64,000 nt of DNA from DAOTWA01 sp034435955 (GCA_034435955.1 DAOTWA010000031.1:1-64000), one strand, 5' to 3'. Numbered from the stretch's first letter, positions 9,323 through 18,481 are shown. Notes: a model not told the origin generated them from the letters alone. Made by a program: numbers and translations.

Positions 9323-11872
9323 ATGGTCGCTTACGCCTCAACGATCATATCATTCATAGCCTTCCTGTATTACAGCGCATTGCTGTTCATCATTTGGAGG
9401 CAGGATATTCGCAGCCGGGTGCGTTTGTATTTCGGCCTGTTCCTGCTTTCCATGATGATCTGGTCCTTCGCCGCCTTCATGATGTTTTCCGGCCTGGATC
9501 TGATGGACGCGCTTTTCTGGAACCGCGCGTTGGTCATCGGATCCACTTTTATGCCCATCTCCTTCTTCGGTTTCGTTTCCGCCTTCATCCTGAAGGACAG
9601 GCGCATCTGGCTGTATCTGGGATTTGTGCTCTACTTGCTGATCCAGATTACCAACGTCCTCGGACTGCTGATAACCAAAGCGGAGGTGGTCAACGGCTGG
9701 CTTTTGAATCAATATGGTCCGGCTCTGGCCCTTTCCGGCTTCAGCTGGATGTTTTTCATCGTCTTTTCTACCTTTGACCTGGTGGTGGAATATCGTAAAG
9801 CCCGCGACTTTCAGTACCGCAACCGGCTGCGCTACCTGCTGCTCGTCGGCCTGGTCATCTTCCTTGGCACGCTGACCAACCTCCACCCGGTGCTCATGAA
9901 ATTTCCCTCCGACGTGGCGCTCAACATCGTTTCCGCGATGTTGATCACCTTCGCTATCCTGCGCCATCAACTTCTGGACATCACCGTGGTGGTGCGCAGA
10001 AGTCTTTTCTACTCCATCCTCACCGCGCTGATCGGCGCCAGCTATTACCTGGTTATCCTCGCCTCCATTCGGCTGTTTCCGAATCTGACCTCACCGGGTC
10101 TGTTCGTGCTGGCCCTGGTGGTCGCCTTCATCACCGCCCTGGCTGCCCAACCGCTGCAAGAACGGGCTCAGGGTTTGATCGACCGGCTATTCTTCCGCGA
10201 GAAATACGACGCCACTCTGATGCTTCAGCGCGTCAGCCGCACCGCGGCATCCGTCCTGGAGGTCGATAAGCTGGCTCACATGATCCTCGCGGAGGTGACC
10301 AATACCCTGCACATGCGCCGGGCGGTGATCTTCCTCAAACGCGAAGAGACCCAGCAATTCCTGACTGTGGCTGCCCAGGGCTTTGAATCCAGCCTAAATC
10401 TTCGCCTGGATGGCGGCCATCCGATCGTGCAGGCCCTCGAAGACATGGACCGCCCATTGGATCGCGCCGACCTGGCGGTGCTGCCTCAGTTGCGCGGCCT
10501 GTGGGAGAAGGAACGCGAAGCGTTAGAGCTCATCGGCGCTGAGCTGTTCATCCCTCTCAAGGTCAAGGGCCAGCTCGTCGGCATATTCGCCACCGGTCCA
10601 AAACTATCCGGCGAGGATTACTCTCCAGACGACCATCTCACCCTGACCACCCTCGCCAATCAGACCGTAGTGGCCTTCGAAAACGCCCGCCTGTACAGCG
10701 CCGAACAGTCCCGCCGCGAGGAATTGGACGCGCTCTATCGTCTGAACCGCCAGCTCGTTGCCACAGACGAGGTCGCTGTTGTACTGGAAGCCACCGTGCG
10801 GCAGGCGGTGGAAAGCGTGCACGTGACTTTCGCGCGGGCGTTGGTGTTGAAAGAGGACGGCAGCCTGGTTTGCCAGGCTGCCTATCCGATCACCGAGCTG
10901 GGCAAGACGCTGGCGGTCGGCCGGGTTGAACCCGATGCGGCCATGCCGCACTACCGCAAGGCGCTGGCCAACGGCGCGCCGCTGCTGCTCCATGCAACCC
11001 AGCCAGACCTGGACGATGCTGCGATTACTGCCATCTTCCTCGAGATCGCCGCCAGCGTTTGCCTCGCGCCGTTGACCTTCGGCGATCGCGCCATTGGAAT
11101 CCTGCTTCTGGGCGAGCGGCGCAGCGCCAGTCGCGAGCCTTTCGACGCCGATAAGATGCGCCTGATCGCCGCCATCGCCGATCAGGCAGCCAGCGCCCTC
11201 CAACGCTCCTACCTCCATGAGCAAATGGAAAACAATTTCGTCGAAACCGTTCTGGCGCTGGCAAACGCCATGGACGCGCGGGATACCTATACCGGTAATC
11301 ACAGCCAGCGTCTGGCAATCCTCGCCGAAATCGTTGGACGCAAGCTGAATTTCAGCGAAGAGGAGATCCAGGCCTTGCATTGGGCCGCCTTGCTGCACGA
11401 CATCGGCAAGATCGGCGTTCCGGATGAAATCTTGCGCAAGCCTGGCCCGCTAACCAGCGAAGAATGGACCATCATGAAACGCCATCCGGATATCGGCGCG
11501 CGCATCGTCGCCCCGGTGAAGAAGCTGAAAGATGTGGCCCCCATCATCCGCGCCCACCAGGAGCGCTATGACGGCACCGGCTACCCCGACGGGTTGAAAG
11601 GCGAGGAAATCCCGATCGCCGCCCGCCTGCTGGCGGTCGTGGACGCTTACGGCGCCATGACCGACGAACGCGTCTACCGCCGGTCCCTCAGCCATGAGGA
11701 GGCCGTGCGGGAGCTGCTGCGCAACCGAGGCACCCAGTTCGACCCCCTTATGGTCGATGTTTTCCTGAAAGTCCTCGAAGAAGAAGGTTTAAATGCGGAC
11801 GTTCTCGCCCGCATGGGCACCCGACCGCTCCAGCTCCCCCAATCAGGGCTCACGCACAAGAAAAGACAATAA
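9323..11872 (+). CDS. Membrane sensor with GAF domains and HD-GYP c-di-GMP phosphodiesterase
   Basis: Degrades cyclic di-GMP. The 849 residues comprise an N-terminal membrane sensor of about 230 residues that is clearly paralogous to the one in the cyclase at 3976 (both begin with an ISF/LLAFLFYYSALL-like helix and share RNRLRYLLLV), two GAF-like domains (about 290-460 and 475-620), and HD-GYP at about 640-830. The metal ligands HDIGK and the signature HQERYDGTGYPDGL are intact. The strongest ribosome site (AGGAGGG, 9288-9294) sits ideally for an out-of-frame ATG at 9303, while this ATG lies 28 bases from it, so initiation may be indirect. Last gene of the operon. Confidence 0.93.
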   Translation: MVAYASTIISFIAFLYYSALLFIIWRQDIRSRVRLYFGLFLLSMMIWSFAAFMMFSGLDLMDALFWNRALVIGSTFMPISFFGFVSAFILKDRRIWLYLGFVLYLLIQITNVLGLLITKAEVVNGWLLNQYGPALALSGFSWMFFIVFSTFDLVVEYRKARDFQYRNRLRYLLLVGLVIFLGTLTNLHPVLMKFPSDVALNIVSAMLITFAILRHQLLDITVVVRRSLFYSILTALIGASYYLVILASIRLFPNLTSPGLFVLALVVAFITALAAQPLQERAQGLIDRLFFREKYDATLMLQRVSRTAASVLEVDKLAHMILAEVTNTLHMRRAVIFLKREETQQFLTVAAQGFESSLNLRLDGGHPIVQALEDMDRPLDRADLAVLPQLRGLWEKEREALELIGAELFIPLKVKGQLVGIFATGPKLSGEDYSPDDHLTLTTLANQTVVAFENARLYSAEQSRREELDALYRLNRQLVATDEVAVVLEATVRQAVESVHVTFARALVLKEDGSLVCQAAYPITELGKTLAVGRVEPDAAMPHYRKALANGAPLLLHATQPDLDDAAITAIFLEIAASVCLAPLTFGDRAIGILLLGERRSASREPFDADKMRLIAAIADQAASALQRSYLHEQMENNFVETVLALANAMDARDTYTGNHSQRLAILAEIVGRKLNFSEEEIQALHWAALLHDIGKIGVPDEILRKPGPLTSEEWTIMKRHPDIGARIVAPVKKLKDVAPIIRAHQERYDGTGYPDGLKGEEIPIAARLLAVVDAYGAMTDERVYRRSLSHEEAVRELLRNRGTQFDPLMVDVFLKVLEEEGLNADVLARMGTRPLQLPQSGLTHKKRQ

Positions 11873-11941
11873 ACACCCGGGGTGGGCCTTTCACGTGGGC
11901 AGGAAGCCCCGCCCGTTATAACGTTTTCTGGCAACGATCCT

Positions 11942-13258
11942 TTACCCACTCTGGTCGTCGAGACCTGGCCAGATCAGATTTCCTTCCATATCGAAGGCGA
12001 GCGGCCTCGGCGGCCCAAGTATTTCGAGCAGCGGGTTCACCGCCGCCTCTTCCATCAGCGCCGGGGAAGCCCACAGCACATCCAGCGTCAGCGTGTCGCG
12101 GATCATCACCATCCTGACCTGATCGGGCTGCGCACCGAAGAGCCCTGCTTCGATCACCTCCCGGTCATTGGCCAGCGTGAGGGGTATCTTGGCCCCACTC
12201 AGATTATGCGCCGCCAGGCAATTCGTGTATGTGGCTTTGAAGTCGATCTTATCCCGCAGCCGGCGCGAGATCAGGTCGGCATGGCCGACGCCGATGGCGT
12301 TGCCATGGCTATTTTCGCTCAGATCCAGGGCTGCCAGCACCGATATGCGCGGTTCAACCGGTCCGCCATTGCGCCGCCACATCCCAACCACGTTCAGGTC
12401 CATGCCTGTTCCGCTGATGTCTTTGCCGATCCTCTGCACCACCAGCAGGTCGATCGGCTCGAAGGGGATGCGCGGGCTGAGTCGGCGGGCCAGGTCAAGC
12501 AGCGCCGGTTCCTCCGCTTCCAACTGCTCGGCGGGTAGCACGGCGATCTTCGCCGGCTCATGCTTCCCGTTCTCGACGATGCCCACCCCGCCGATTACCG
12601 GCAGCTTCTCCAGGATCACTCGTGCGGCCGCCGGGATCGCCTCAGCCAGCCCCCACGTGTGGATCACCTCCGCGCCGCGCTGCTTGCCGAAGCCCACGCT
12701 GAGCATCTTGAGTAACCCACTCTCGTATTTTCCGCGGAAGGAGGTGTGCGGCTTGATCCGGTTGACTACCAGGATGGCATCCATTTCGGCCGCATGGCGG
12801 TCGAAGTACACCGGCATCCCCACCGCCGTGCGTCCCAGTTCGACCACCTCCATCGAACTGAGGATCGGCGCTCCCAGGCGCTCCTCGCTGAGGCCGTAAT
12901 CCTCGATCACCCGCCGCTGCCCTTCGGGCGTACCGCCGCCGTGGCTGCCCATGGCCGGCACCAGGTACGGCTGCGCACCCAGCGCGCGCAGCTCCGCGAC
13001 CACCGCGGCAACCACCTCGCGGTAAGCGCTGATTCCGCGGCTGCTGACCCCCACCGCCACCCGCATTCCCGCGCGAACCCGCTCCTGCAGCGGCAGATTC
13101 CGCAGCCCGGCGCGCACCGCCGCGTCCACGTCCTCCACCCGCTCCTCAGACACCTTCTGACGCACCGGCGCCAGCGGCGGGATCAACGCGGAGATCGGCC
13201 CGCCAGACCCGGTCTTTCCGCGTGACTTCCTGGTCGATGCGCGTTTTGAACTGGTCAT
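11942..13258 (-). CDS. LarA/DUF2088-family protein (lactate racemase-like)
   Basis: About 438 residues. The N-terminal half holds RVAVGVSSRGISAY and YLVPAMGSHGGGTPEGQ, with GLLKMLSVGFGKQRGAEVIH further on, which place it in the DUF2088 family that includes the nickel-pincer lactate racemase LarA. Many family members act on other hydroxy acids and this one may too. No LarB, LarC or LarE cofactor-assembly genes are next to it, so a racemase role is unproven. ATG 13258 (MTSSKRA) is preferred over an upstream start at 13321 because the conserved region begins later and the extra 21 residues look non-coding. Transcribed alone, converging with the phosphodiesterase operon. Confidence 0.72.
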   Translation of the reverse strand: MTSSKRASTRKSRGKTGSGGPISALIPPLAPVRQKVSEERVEDVDAAVRAGLRNLPLQERVRAGMRVAVGVSSRGISAYREVVAAVVAELRALGAQPYLVPAMGSHGGGTPEGQRRVIEDYGLSEERLGAPILSSMEVVELGRTAVGMPVYFDRHAAEMDAILVVNRIKPHTSFRGKYESGLLKMLSVGFGKQRGAEVIHTWGLAEAIPAAARVILEKLPVIGGVGIVENGKHEPAKIAVLPAEQLEAEEPALLDLARRLSPRIPFEPIDLLVVQRIGKDISGTGMDLNVVGMWRRNGGPVEPRISVLAALDLSENSHGNAIGVGHADLISRRLRDKIDFKATYTNCLAAHNLSGAKIPLTLANDREVIEAGLFGAQPDQVRMVMIRDTLTLDVLWASPALMEEAAVNPLLEILGPPRPLAFDMEGNLIWPGLDDQSG

Positions 13259-13529
13259 TTCAGGTTTCCCCATCCAACGGCTGAATTCCGCCAGAGGCGG
13301 CGATGATTGCCAAAGCCTCACGGGGCAACTTTCACCTACTCCCGCCCGCCTATTTTACCCCCGCTCCTTTACCCATTCCTGCGCGCAGCGCCTGGTTTTT
13401 CGCGACCCTCCAGTCCACCCGAATTAACGCCCGCTGGCGATGCCAGCCTGATAGTCCATTAATTCTTTTGCGCCTTTTCCGCTCCAGCACCATGAGGGCA
13501 TCGCGAAAGGCGGAAATTTTTCCTTTCAC

Positions 13530-13558
13530 TTGAAACTCGCTCCAAATCCCGCTATAGT
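13530..13558 (+). promoter_or_regulatory. Sigma-70-like promoter of the uspA-like gene
   Basis: TTGAAA at 13530-13535 and TATAGT at 13553-13558 are separated by 17 bp. Predicted transcription starts near 13565, giving a leader of about 36 nt that contains the AGGAGG ribosome site of the gene at 13601. Confidence 0.7.
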
Positions 13559-13600
13559 AACAATGGAGCGACCATAGTGCAATCCATCAGGAGGCTGCCC

Positions 13601-14020
13601 ATGTTCAAGAATATCCTCCTCACCTATGACGGCTCGGAGCACGCCCGCAAGGCCGCCGCACTGGCCGGGGAGCTCGCCCGCCAGAACCCCGGCTGCACCC
13701 TGTGGGTGGTCACCGTGGTGGACCCGGTGCCCACCGAGTTGCAGGAGCCTTACCTCAGCCAGCTCATTGCCGAGCGCAGCGTCGCTGGCCAGAAGCGCAT
13801 CGACGAAGCCCTCGAGCTGGTCGGACAGGTGCCGCAGGCCAATCGTGAGCTGCTCTTCGGCTCCCCGGCAGAAAGCATCGTCAGCGTGGCCGAAACGCGC
13901 GGCTGCGATCTGATCGTGATGGGAACGCGCGGCCTGGGTCCATGGCGCGGCCTCCTGCTTGGCAGCCAGACCCAGAAAGTCATCAGCATGGCCCCCTGCC
14001 CGGTGCTGGCGGTTAAATAA
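13601..14020 (+). CDS. Universal stress protein, single UspA domain
   Basis: A 139-residue UspA-fold protein. It begins FKNILLTYDGSEHARKA, and the ATP-binding signature G-x2-G-x9-G-S is seen as VMGTRGLGPWRGLLLGSQ near residue 105-122, so it probably belongs to the ATP-binding class. Start ATG 13601 follows AGGAGG by six bases; a GTG upstream at 13577 is less likely. These proteins help survival under starvation, oxidative or respiratory stress, acting in the cytoplasm as dimers. It has its own promoter and no operon partner. Confidence 0.92.
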   Translation: MFKNILLTYDGSEHARKAAALAGELARQNPGCTLWVVTVVDPVPTELQEPYLSQLIAERSVAGQKRIDEALELVGQVPQANRELLFGSPAESIVSVAETRGCDLIVMGTRGLGPWRGLLLGSQTQKVISMAPCPVLAVK

Positions 14021-14039
14021 TCGTCTGCGCATTTGCTCC

Positions 14040-14750
14040 TCAGCGCTTCGTGGGCAGCGGCGATAAACGGATTGTTTCTCCCGCCAGGCGGTGCGCCCAG
14101 CGGATCGGCTCCGCCAGCCGGTGCCGCGGGCTGCACGCGAGCGTATACTCGATCGCTGCCTGCAGGCTGACTCGATTTCCCACCGACACGAACACAGGTC
14201 GCACCCCGGCCTGCACGCGCAGTACCGCGCCGATCACTTCGCCACCGTCCATCAGTCGCGACCAATCCCCTCGCGCCGGACCCGGCTGCTCATATTCCCC
14301 GATGAGGCGCGATTTGGCCACGCCGATGGTGGGGATGCCGCTCGCTACCCCCAGATAACATGCCAATCCGAAGCGTCGTGGGTGCGCCAGCCCGTGCCCA
14401 TCCACCAGCAGCAAGTCAGGGCGCCCGCGCAGGCGCTCCAACGCTGACAGCATAAACGCTCCCTCGCGCAGCACCAGCAGCCCGGGGATGTAAGGATGAG
14501 GCGGAGCGGCCGCCTCCATCCCGCCGCCGACCGTGGCCGCCTCGATTAATTTCAGCTCCGGAAAGGAGAGCATCACCGCAGCGGCCGCCGCCCGATGGGC
14601 CCCCCGCGCGTAGCCCACGTCGAGACCCGCCACCCGCCGCACCGGCCCCAGCCGGCCCTCAGCCGCCACCAGCGCGCGCATACGCTCCTGCAGCGCTACT
14701 GCTTCTGCCGGGGTCAGATCTGACCAGTCAGCTTCCGGTCTATGTGGCAT
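14040..14750 (-). CDS. nfi: Endonuclease V (deoxyinosine repair)
   Basis: Cuts DNA one phosphodiester away from deoxyinosine, starting repair of deaminated adenine. About 236 residues from ATG 14750. Family motifs are all in place: VAGLDVGY with the first metal-binding Asp, YIPGLLVLREG with the catalytic Glu, LLLVDGHGLAHPRRFGLA with the second Asp, and IPTIGVAKSRL. PVFVSVGNRVSL and the C-terminal histidine-containing PIRWAHRLA also fit. An upstream start at 14774 would add eight residues. Stand-alone gene convergent with the stress protein. Confidence 0.93.
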   Translation of the reverse strand: MPHRPEADWSDLTPAEAVALQERMRALVAAEGRLGPVRRVAGLDVGYARGAHRAAAAAVMLSFPELKLIEAATVGGGMEAAAPPHPYIPGLLVLREGAFMLSALERLRGRPDLLLVDGHGLAHPRRFGLACYLGVASGIPTIGVAKSRLIGEYEQPGPARGDWSRLMDGGEVIGAVLRVQAGVRPVFVSVGNRVSLQAAIEYTLACSPRHRLAEPIRWAHRLAGETIRLSPLPTKR

Positions 14751-14992
14751 TGGCGATGATTCTCCCGGGTCCAACCCCTGATACGGTCTGGAAGCCTCAT
14801 AGCAGACATTGGTCTCCTTGCAATTCCCATTTTATGTCTTTAGCGCCCCGCGTGGGCTGGTTTCCCCGTTCCCTTTCCAAACAAAATGCCATTCAATCCT
14901 GTGCTGATATCCCTGCCCCAACTACGAGGTAATGATGCGCTTAGGCAGCATTGTATCCCCCTTGGTTCCAAAAACTTCGACGGCTTTGCTTC

Positions 14993-15022
14993 TTGGCGTG
15001 GTATGCCTTCTGCTGCTATACT
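14993..15022 (+). promoter_or_regulatory. Candidate promoter of the xylulokinase gene
   Basis: TTGGCG (14993-14998) and TATACT (15017-15022) with an 18-bp spacer lie 30 bp upstream of the start codon at 15052. The region further upstream to 14775 contains no gene. Confidence 0.55.
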
Positions 15023-15051
15023 GGTAGCATCTCTCCCCTGGAGGCTTTCCC

Positions 15052-16542
15052 ATGACTTACCTCCTCGGCATCGACGTCTCCACCACCGCCACCAAAGCCC
15101 TGCTGATCGACGAACGCGGCCGGGTTGTGGCCGTCTCAGCGGCCGAATACCCCTTCGAGACCCCTCGCCCGCTGTGGTCCGAGCAGGACCCTGCCCTGTG
15201 GTGGGAGGGGGCCGTCGAGTCCATCCGCGCGGTGCTGTCCCAATCCGCCATCCGACCCGCAGAAATCGCTGCCATCGGCCTCACCGGGCAGATGCACGGC
15301 CTGGTGCTGCTGGACGCCGCCGGCCGGGTGCTGCGCCCCGCCATCCTGTGGAACGACCAGCGCAACGGCGCCGAGTGCGACGAGATCCGCCGCCGGCTGG
15401 GCCGCCAGCGCCTGATCCAGATCACCGGCAACGACGCCCTGACCGGCTTCACCGCCCCCAAGGTGTTGTGGGTCCAGCGCCATGAACCGGAAGTCTATTC
15501 CCGCGCGCAGCACCTGCTCCTGCCCAAGGATTACGTGCGCTACCGCTTGAGCGGCGATTTCGCGATGGACGTAGCCGACGGCGCCGGGACCATTTTGATG
15601 GACGTCCGCCGGCGCATCTGGTCGGACGAAGTGGTCGACGCACTCGAAATCCCGCGTTCCTGGCTGCCCCCGCTCTTCGAAGGGCCGCAGGTTACCGGCA
15701 GGATCACCGCCGAGGCGGCCGCAGCCACCGGCCTGAGGCCGGGAACGCCCGTGGTGGCCGGCGGAGGGGACCAATCCGCACAGGCGGTCGGCGTCGGCGC
15801 GGTCGAGGAGGGCATCGTCGCCCTCACCCTGGGCACCTCAGGGGTGGTCTTCGCCAGCACGGATCGACCGTTGATCGAGCCGGAAGCGCGCCTGCACGCC
15901 TTCTGCCACGCCGTGCCCGCTCGCTGGCACCTGATGGGGGTGATGCTCTCCGCGGGCGGCAGCCTGCGCTGGTACCGCGATACCTTCGCCCCAGGCGCCG
16001 CTTATGACGACCTGCTCGCTCCCGCCGCCGCAATTCCCCCCGGCAGCGAGGGCCTGTTTTTTCTCCCTTACCTGACCGGCGAGCGAACCCCTTATCCTGA
16101 TCCGCTGGCGCGTGGCGCCTTCGTCGGCCTGACTGTGCGCCACGGCATCGGCCACCTGATCCGGGCGGTGCTGGAGGGCGTGGCCTACGGTTTGAAGGAC
16201 AGCTTTACCCTGATGGCCAGCGCCGGACTGCCGCCGGTGCGCCAGGTGCGCATCTCGGGCGGCGGCGCGCGTAGTCCGCTATGGCGCCAAATCCTGGCCG
16301 ATGTGCTTGCCACCGAGCTGGCCACGGTCAACACCACGGAGGGAGCCGCGTACGGCGCCGCCCTGCTGGCGGGCGTGGGCGCGGATGTATGGCCGGATGT
16401 GGATGCCGCCTGCGCTGCAACCATTCAGATCACCGGCGAAACGGCTCCAGATTCGGCTGCGGTTTCGGTCTATGCGAGGGGCTATGAGGCCTACCGCCAG
16501 CTTTACCCCTCTCTTAAAGAGATTTTTCATATGCCGGTCTAA
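15052..16542 (+). CDS. xylB: Xylulokinase
   Basis: Phosphorylates D-xylulose to xylulose 5-phosphate for entry into the pentose phosphate pathway. 496 residues, the normal length of this FGGY kinase. The N-terminal phosphate loop is LLGIDVSTTATKALL, the xylulokinase-typical GLTGQMHGLVLLD follows near residue 78, ATP-site residues include LTLGTSGVV, and the C-terminal FGGY signature region reads VRISGGGARSPLWRQILADVL. Start ATG has a CTGGAGG-type site nine bases upstream. No xylose isomerase gene is adjacent, though the truncated sugar importer at the left edge could supply a pentose. Confidence 0.93.
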   Translation: MTYLLGIDVSTTATKALLIDERGRVVAVSAAEYPFETPRPLWSEQDPALWWEGAVESIRAVLSQSAIRPAEIAAIGLTGQMHGLVLLDAAGRVLRPAILWNDQRNGAECDEIRRRLGRQRLIQITGNDALTGFTAPKVLWVQRHEPEVYSRAQHLLLPKDYVRYRLSGDFAMDVADGAGTILMDVRRRIWSDEVVDALEIPRSWLPPLFEGPQVTGRITAEAAAATGLRPGTPVVAGGGDQSAQAVGVGAVEEGIVALTLGTSGVVFASTDRPLIEPEARLHAFCHAVPARWHLMGVMLSAGGSLRWYRDTFAPGAAYDDLLAPAAAIPPGSEGLFFLPYLTGERTPYPDPLARGAFVGLTVRHGIGHLIRAVLEGVAYGLKDSFTLMASAGLPPVRQVRISGGGARSPLWRQILADVLATELATVNTTEGAAYGAALLAGVGADVWPDVDAACAATIQITGETAPDSAAVSVYARGYEAYRQLYPSLKEIFHMPV

Positions 16543-16566
16543 CGTAAATTGAACGAAACCAAACAC

Positions 16567-16592
16567 GATGCTCAGTTGCTCAAGCGAGCATC
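16567..16592 (+). terminator. Weak stem-loop after xylulokinase
   Basis: GATGCTC at 16567-16573 pairs with GAGCATC at 16586-16592 across a 12-nt loop, 24 bases past the stop codon. There is no T-run, so it is a doubtful terminator. Confidence 0.3.
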
Positions 16593-16773
16593 AATGAGAC
16601 GCGGATTTTCCCTCGCAGGGCGAGCAAACCACAAGGATACTGGCATCGAGTAACGCCGGGCAGGAGGGCGCGGGGAATACCATGCGCAAACAATCCTCCA
16701 CGGCACAATAACATCGTCGTTTGGGGGATTAATGGGCTGGCAGGGGCAGCAGGAATGGAAACTGTTCGCTTCG

Positions 16774-16804
16774 AAAATAAAAAAACCGGCGAGAAATCCT
16801 CGCC
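16774..16804 (-). terminator. Rho-independent terminator of the decayed toxin-antitoxin operon
   Basis: On the minus strand GGCGAG, a five-base loop and CTCGCC (16804-16788) are followed by GG and a run of T residues (complement of 16774-16786). It lies eight bases beyond the mazF-like stop codon. Confidence 0.8.
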
Positions 16805-16812
16805 TTGCCTGC

Positions 16813-17152
16813 TCAATCGTCGCTGATTACTGTGACGACTGCTTCTTCAACCGGTTCAAGAATATGTTTGGACACATAGCCGACTTGACCCACAAGATGT
16901 TGAACATCCACTGAGCGAATTTGCACAGCATCGAACGCTCCAACTTTACCCAATTCATTGTTGCGATCAGGCTCGATCCTGACCATCCATTCTGCCGAGG
17001 TAGAGCGATCTTGCCAACCAATCCTTGGCATGATCACCTTCTGGGGCAATTTCCCAATGGCATCGTTGCTAATGATCAAAGCCGGGCTATTTTTATAATT
17101 TCTGATCCAACTGCGGGATCGGGATTAACCAGCCTGGTTTCCCCCTACACAT
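16813..17152 (-). pseudogene. MazF/PemK-type toxin, broken by two frameshifts
   Basis: The downstream 88 codons (from 17079) read as the C-terminal three quarters of a MazF ribonuclease: IISNDAIGKLPQKVIMP, WMVRIEPDRNNELGK, VQIRSVDVQHL, ending in a helix. The expected N terminus is still legible upstream but in other frames: an ATG at 17152 opens MCRG, one base appears to be missing in the G-run, then ETRLVNPDPAVGSEIIKI, then a second single-base loss before RPAL joins IISND. Restoring both bases gives a continuous MazF of normal size. As it stands the toxin should be inactive. A sequencing error could explain one indel, less easily two. The antitoxin gene lies 37 bp upstream. Confidence 0.75.
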
Positions 17153-17189
17153 TAAAATCTTCTCCGTTCAAGGCATTGAACGCTGTCAA

Positions 17190-17408
17190 TTATTTGTCGA
17201 AAGTATGGTCCTCGAGCAACCATTCGGCCGCTCGTTCCAGCTCACGCCTGTTACGGATACGGATTCCCATATCAATCTTCTCACGCACAATACAAGAAAT
17301 AGATTTATTTTCTTTCCTGGCCAGTTCGTCCAGCGCCTGGCGTTCATACTCAGCCAACATGATATTCATCCGTTGTATCTTTCCTCTCCGTTGCGGCGCA
17401 ACGCTCAT
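17190..17408 (-). CDS. Ribbon-helix-helix antitoxin-like protein
   Basis: A 72-residue protein. The segment KIQRMNIMLAEYERQALDEL followed by KSISCIVREKIDMGI looks like the beta strand and two helices of an RHH (CopG/Arc-like) DNA-binding domain, and the acidic, aromatic tail (AAEWLLEDHTF) would be the toxin-binding part. ATG 17408 has GAGGTGAT upstream. It precedes the broken MazF toxin, as antitoxins do. The upstream AATGAT-GTGT-AATGAT direct repeat (about 17430-17445) could be an operator. It may still act as a stand-alone repressor. Confidence 0.65.
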   Translation of the reverse strand: MSVAPQRRGKIQRMNIMLAEYERQALDELARKENKSISCIVREKIDMGIRIRNRRELERAAEWLLEDHTFDK

Positions 17409-17544
17409 ATCATCACCTCAAACATCTGGATTAATGATGTGTAATGATCAAACAAAATTAAGCATGTGTACTTTCCACAAACGTAGCCTGTGTAATTCAA
17501 GCGCCAACTCGATCAGAATTCTCCTAGCCTGGAAAGATAACCCT

Positions 17545-18474
17545 CTACCGATATTCTCCAATAAATCGTTCTACCGCCGCGCGGTCGGGGATGCCGGCCC
17601 TGCCGCCCGGCCGGGTGGCCTTGATGGCTGCCGCCGCGCTCGCCAGGCGAATCGCGCCAGGGATGCCCTCCCCCTGCGCCAGCGCTGCCGCATAGACGCC
17701 ATGGAATACGTCCCCGCAGCCGGTGGTATCCACCACCTGCACGCGGAACGCGGGCTGATGCACCACCGGACCGCCCCGCAGCGAGTACCAGCAGCCGCGT
17801 TCCCCGGCCGTGATCACCGTACACGCCCGCCCGCTGCGCGCCAGCATCGCGGTCTGCTCCTCTGGCTCCATCTGGCCGCACAATCGCGCCGCCAGCGATT
17901 GCCCCACGATGAGGTGATCGGCCAGCGCCAGGAACTCGTCCAGCCCGGCAAATTCCGCCACCTCGATGTCGGCCACTACCGGCACACCGGTCTGGTGCGC
18001 CAGCCGCGCCGCCCTCAGACCGGCGTTGGGTGCATTATGATCGATGAACAAAACCCGGCAGCTCGCCACCAGATCGGCGGTGATCGCCTCGAGCGGCGGT
18101 TCGATGGTTCCCGGCTGGTAGAGGATCGTGCGTGTGTTGCCCTCCCGTTCGACCAAAATGACCGAATGGAATGGCCGGCCTCCTTCGGAGCGCACACAGA
18201 GCGAGCAATCCACCCCTTCTCGTTCGAGCTCTCGTTCGGTGAAAACCGACAGCTCATCCTCGCCCAGCAGCCCGCAGTAAGCCGCCTTTGCCCCCAGGCG
18301 GGCGGCTGCCACCAGCGCCGTTGCCGTCAGCCCGCCGCCCTGGCGATGAGCTTCCCGCACCGGAACCTTACTATCGGGATGGGGGAAGCGGTCCAGATAG
18401 AGCAGGTCGTCGACGGCAGCCGTACCGATGCCCAGCACGTCCCAGTGTTTTACGGTGAATTGGGGATTGATCAT
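17545..18474 (-). CDS. PfkB-family carbohydrate kinase
   Basis: A 309-residue ribokinase-fold sugar kinase. The first PfkB signature region is seen as GGGLTATALVAAARLGAKAAYCGLLGEDE, and the second, with the catalytic Asp and anion hole, as VVDTTGCGDVFHGVYAAAL near residue 250. The sugar is not identifiable; family members include ribokinase, fructokinase, 2-keto-3-deoxygluconate kinase and sulfofructose kinase. A promoter with a perfect TATAAT lies so close that the predicted transcript begins at or next to the ATG, so the message may be leaderless. The gene is divergent from the UroD-like methyltransferase gene. Confidence 0.85.
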   Translation of the reverse strand: MINPQFTVKHWDVLGIGTAAVDDLLYLDRFPHPDSKVPVREAHRQGGGLTATALVAAARLGAKAAYCGLLGEDELSVFTERELEREGVDCSLCVRSEGGRPFHSVILVEREGNTRTILYQPGTIEPPLEAITADLVASCRVLFIDHNAPNAGLRAARLAHQTGVPVVADIEVAEFAGLDEFLALADHLIVGQSLAARLCGQMEPEEQTAMLARSGRACTVITAGERGCWYSLRGGPVVHQPAFRVQVVDTTGCGDVFHGVYAAALAQGEGIPGAIRLASAAAAIKATRPGGRAGIPDRAAVERFIGEYR

Positions 18475-18481
18475 CTCAACG

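Noticed and set aside
16580..16914. Small ORFs between xylulokinase and the mazF remnant
   Set aside because: They cross the terminator hairpin or lack ribosome sites and domain features.
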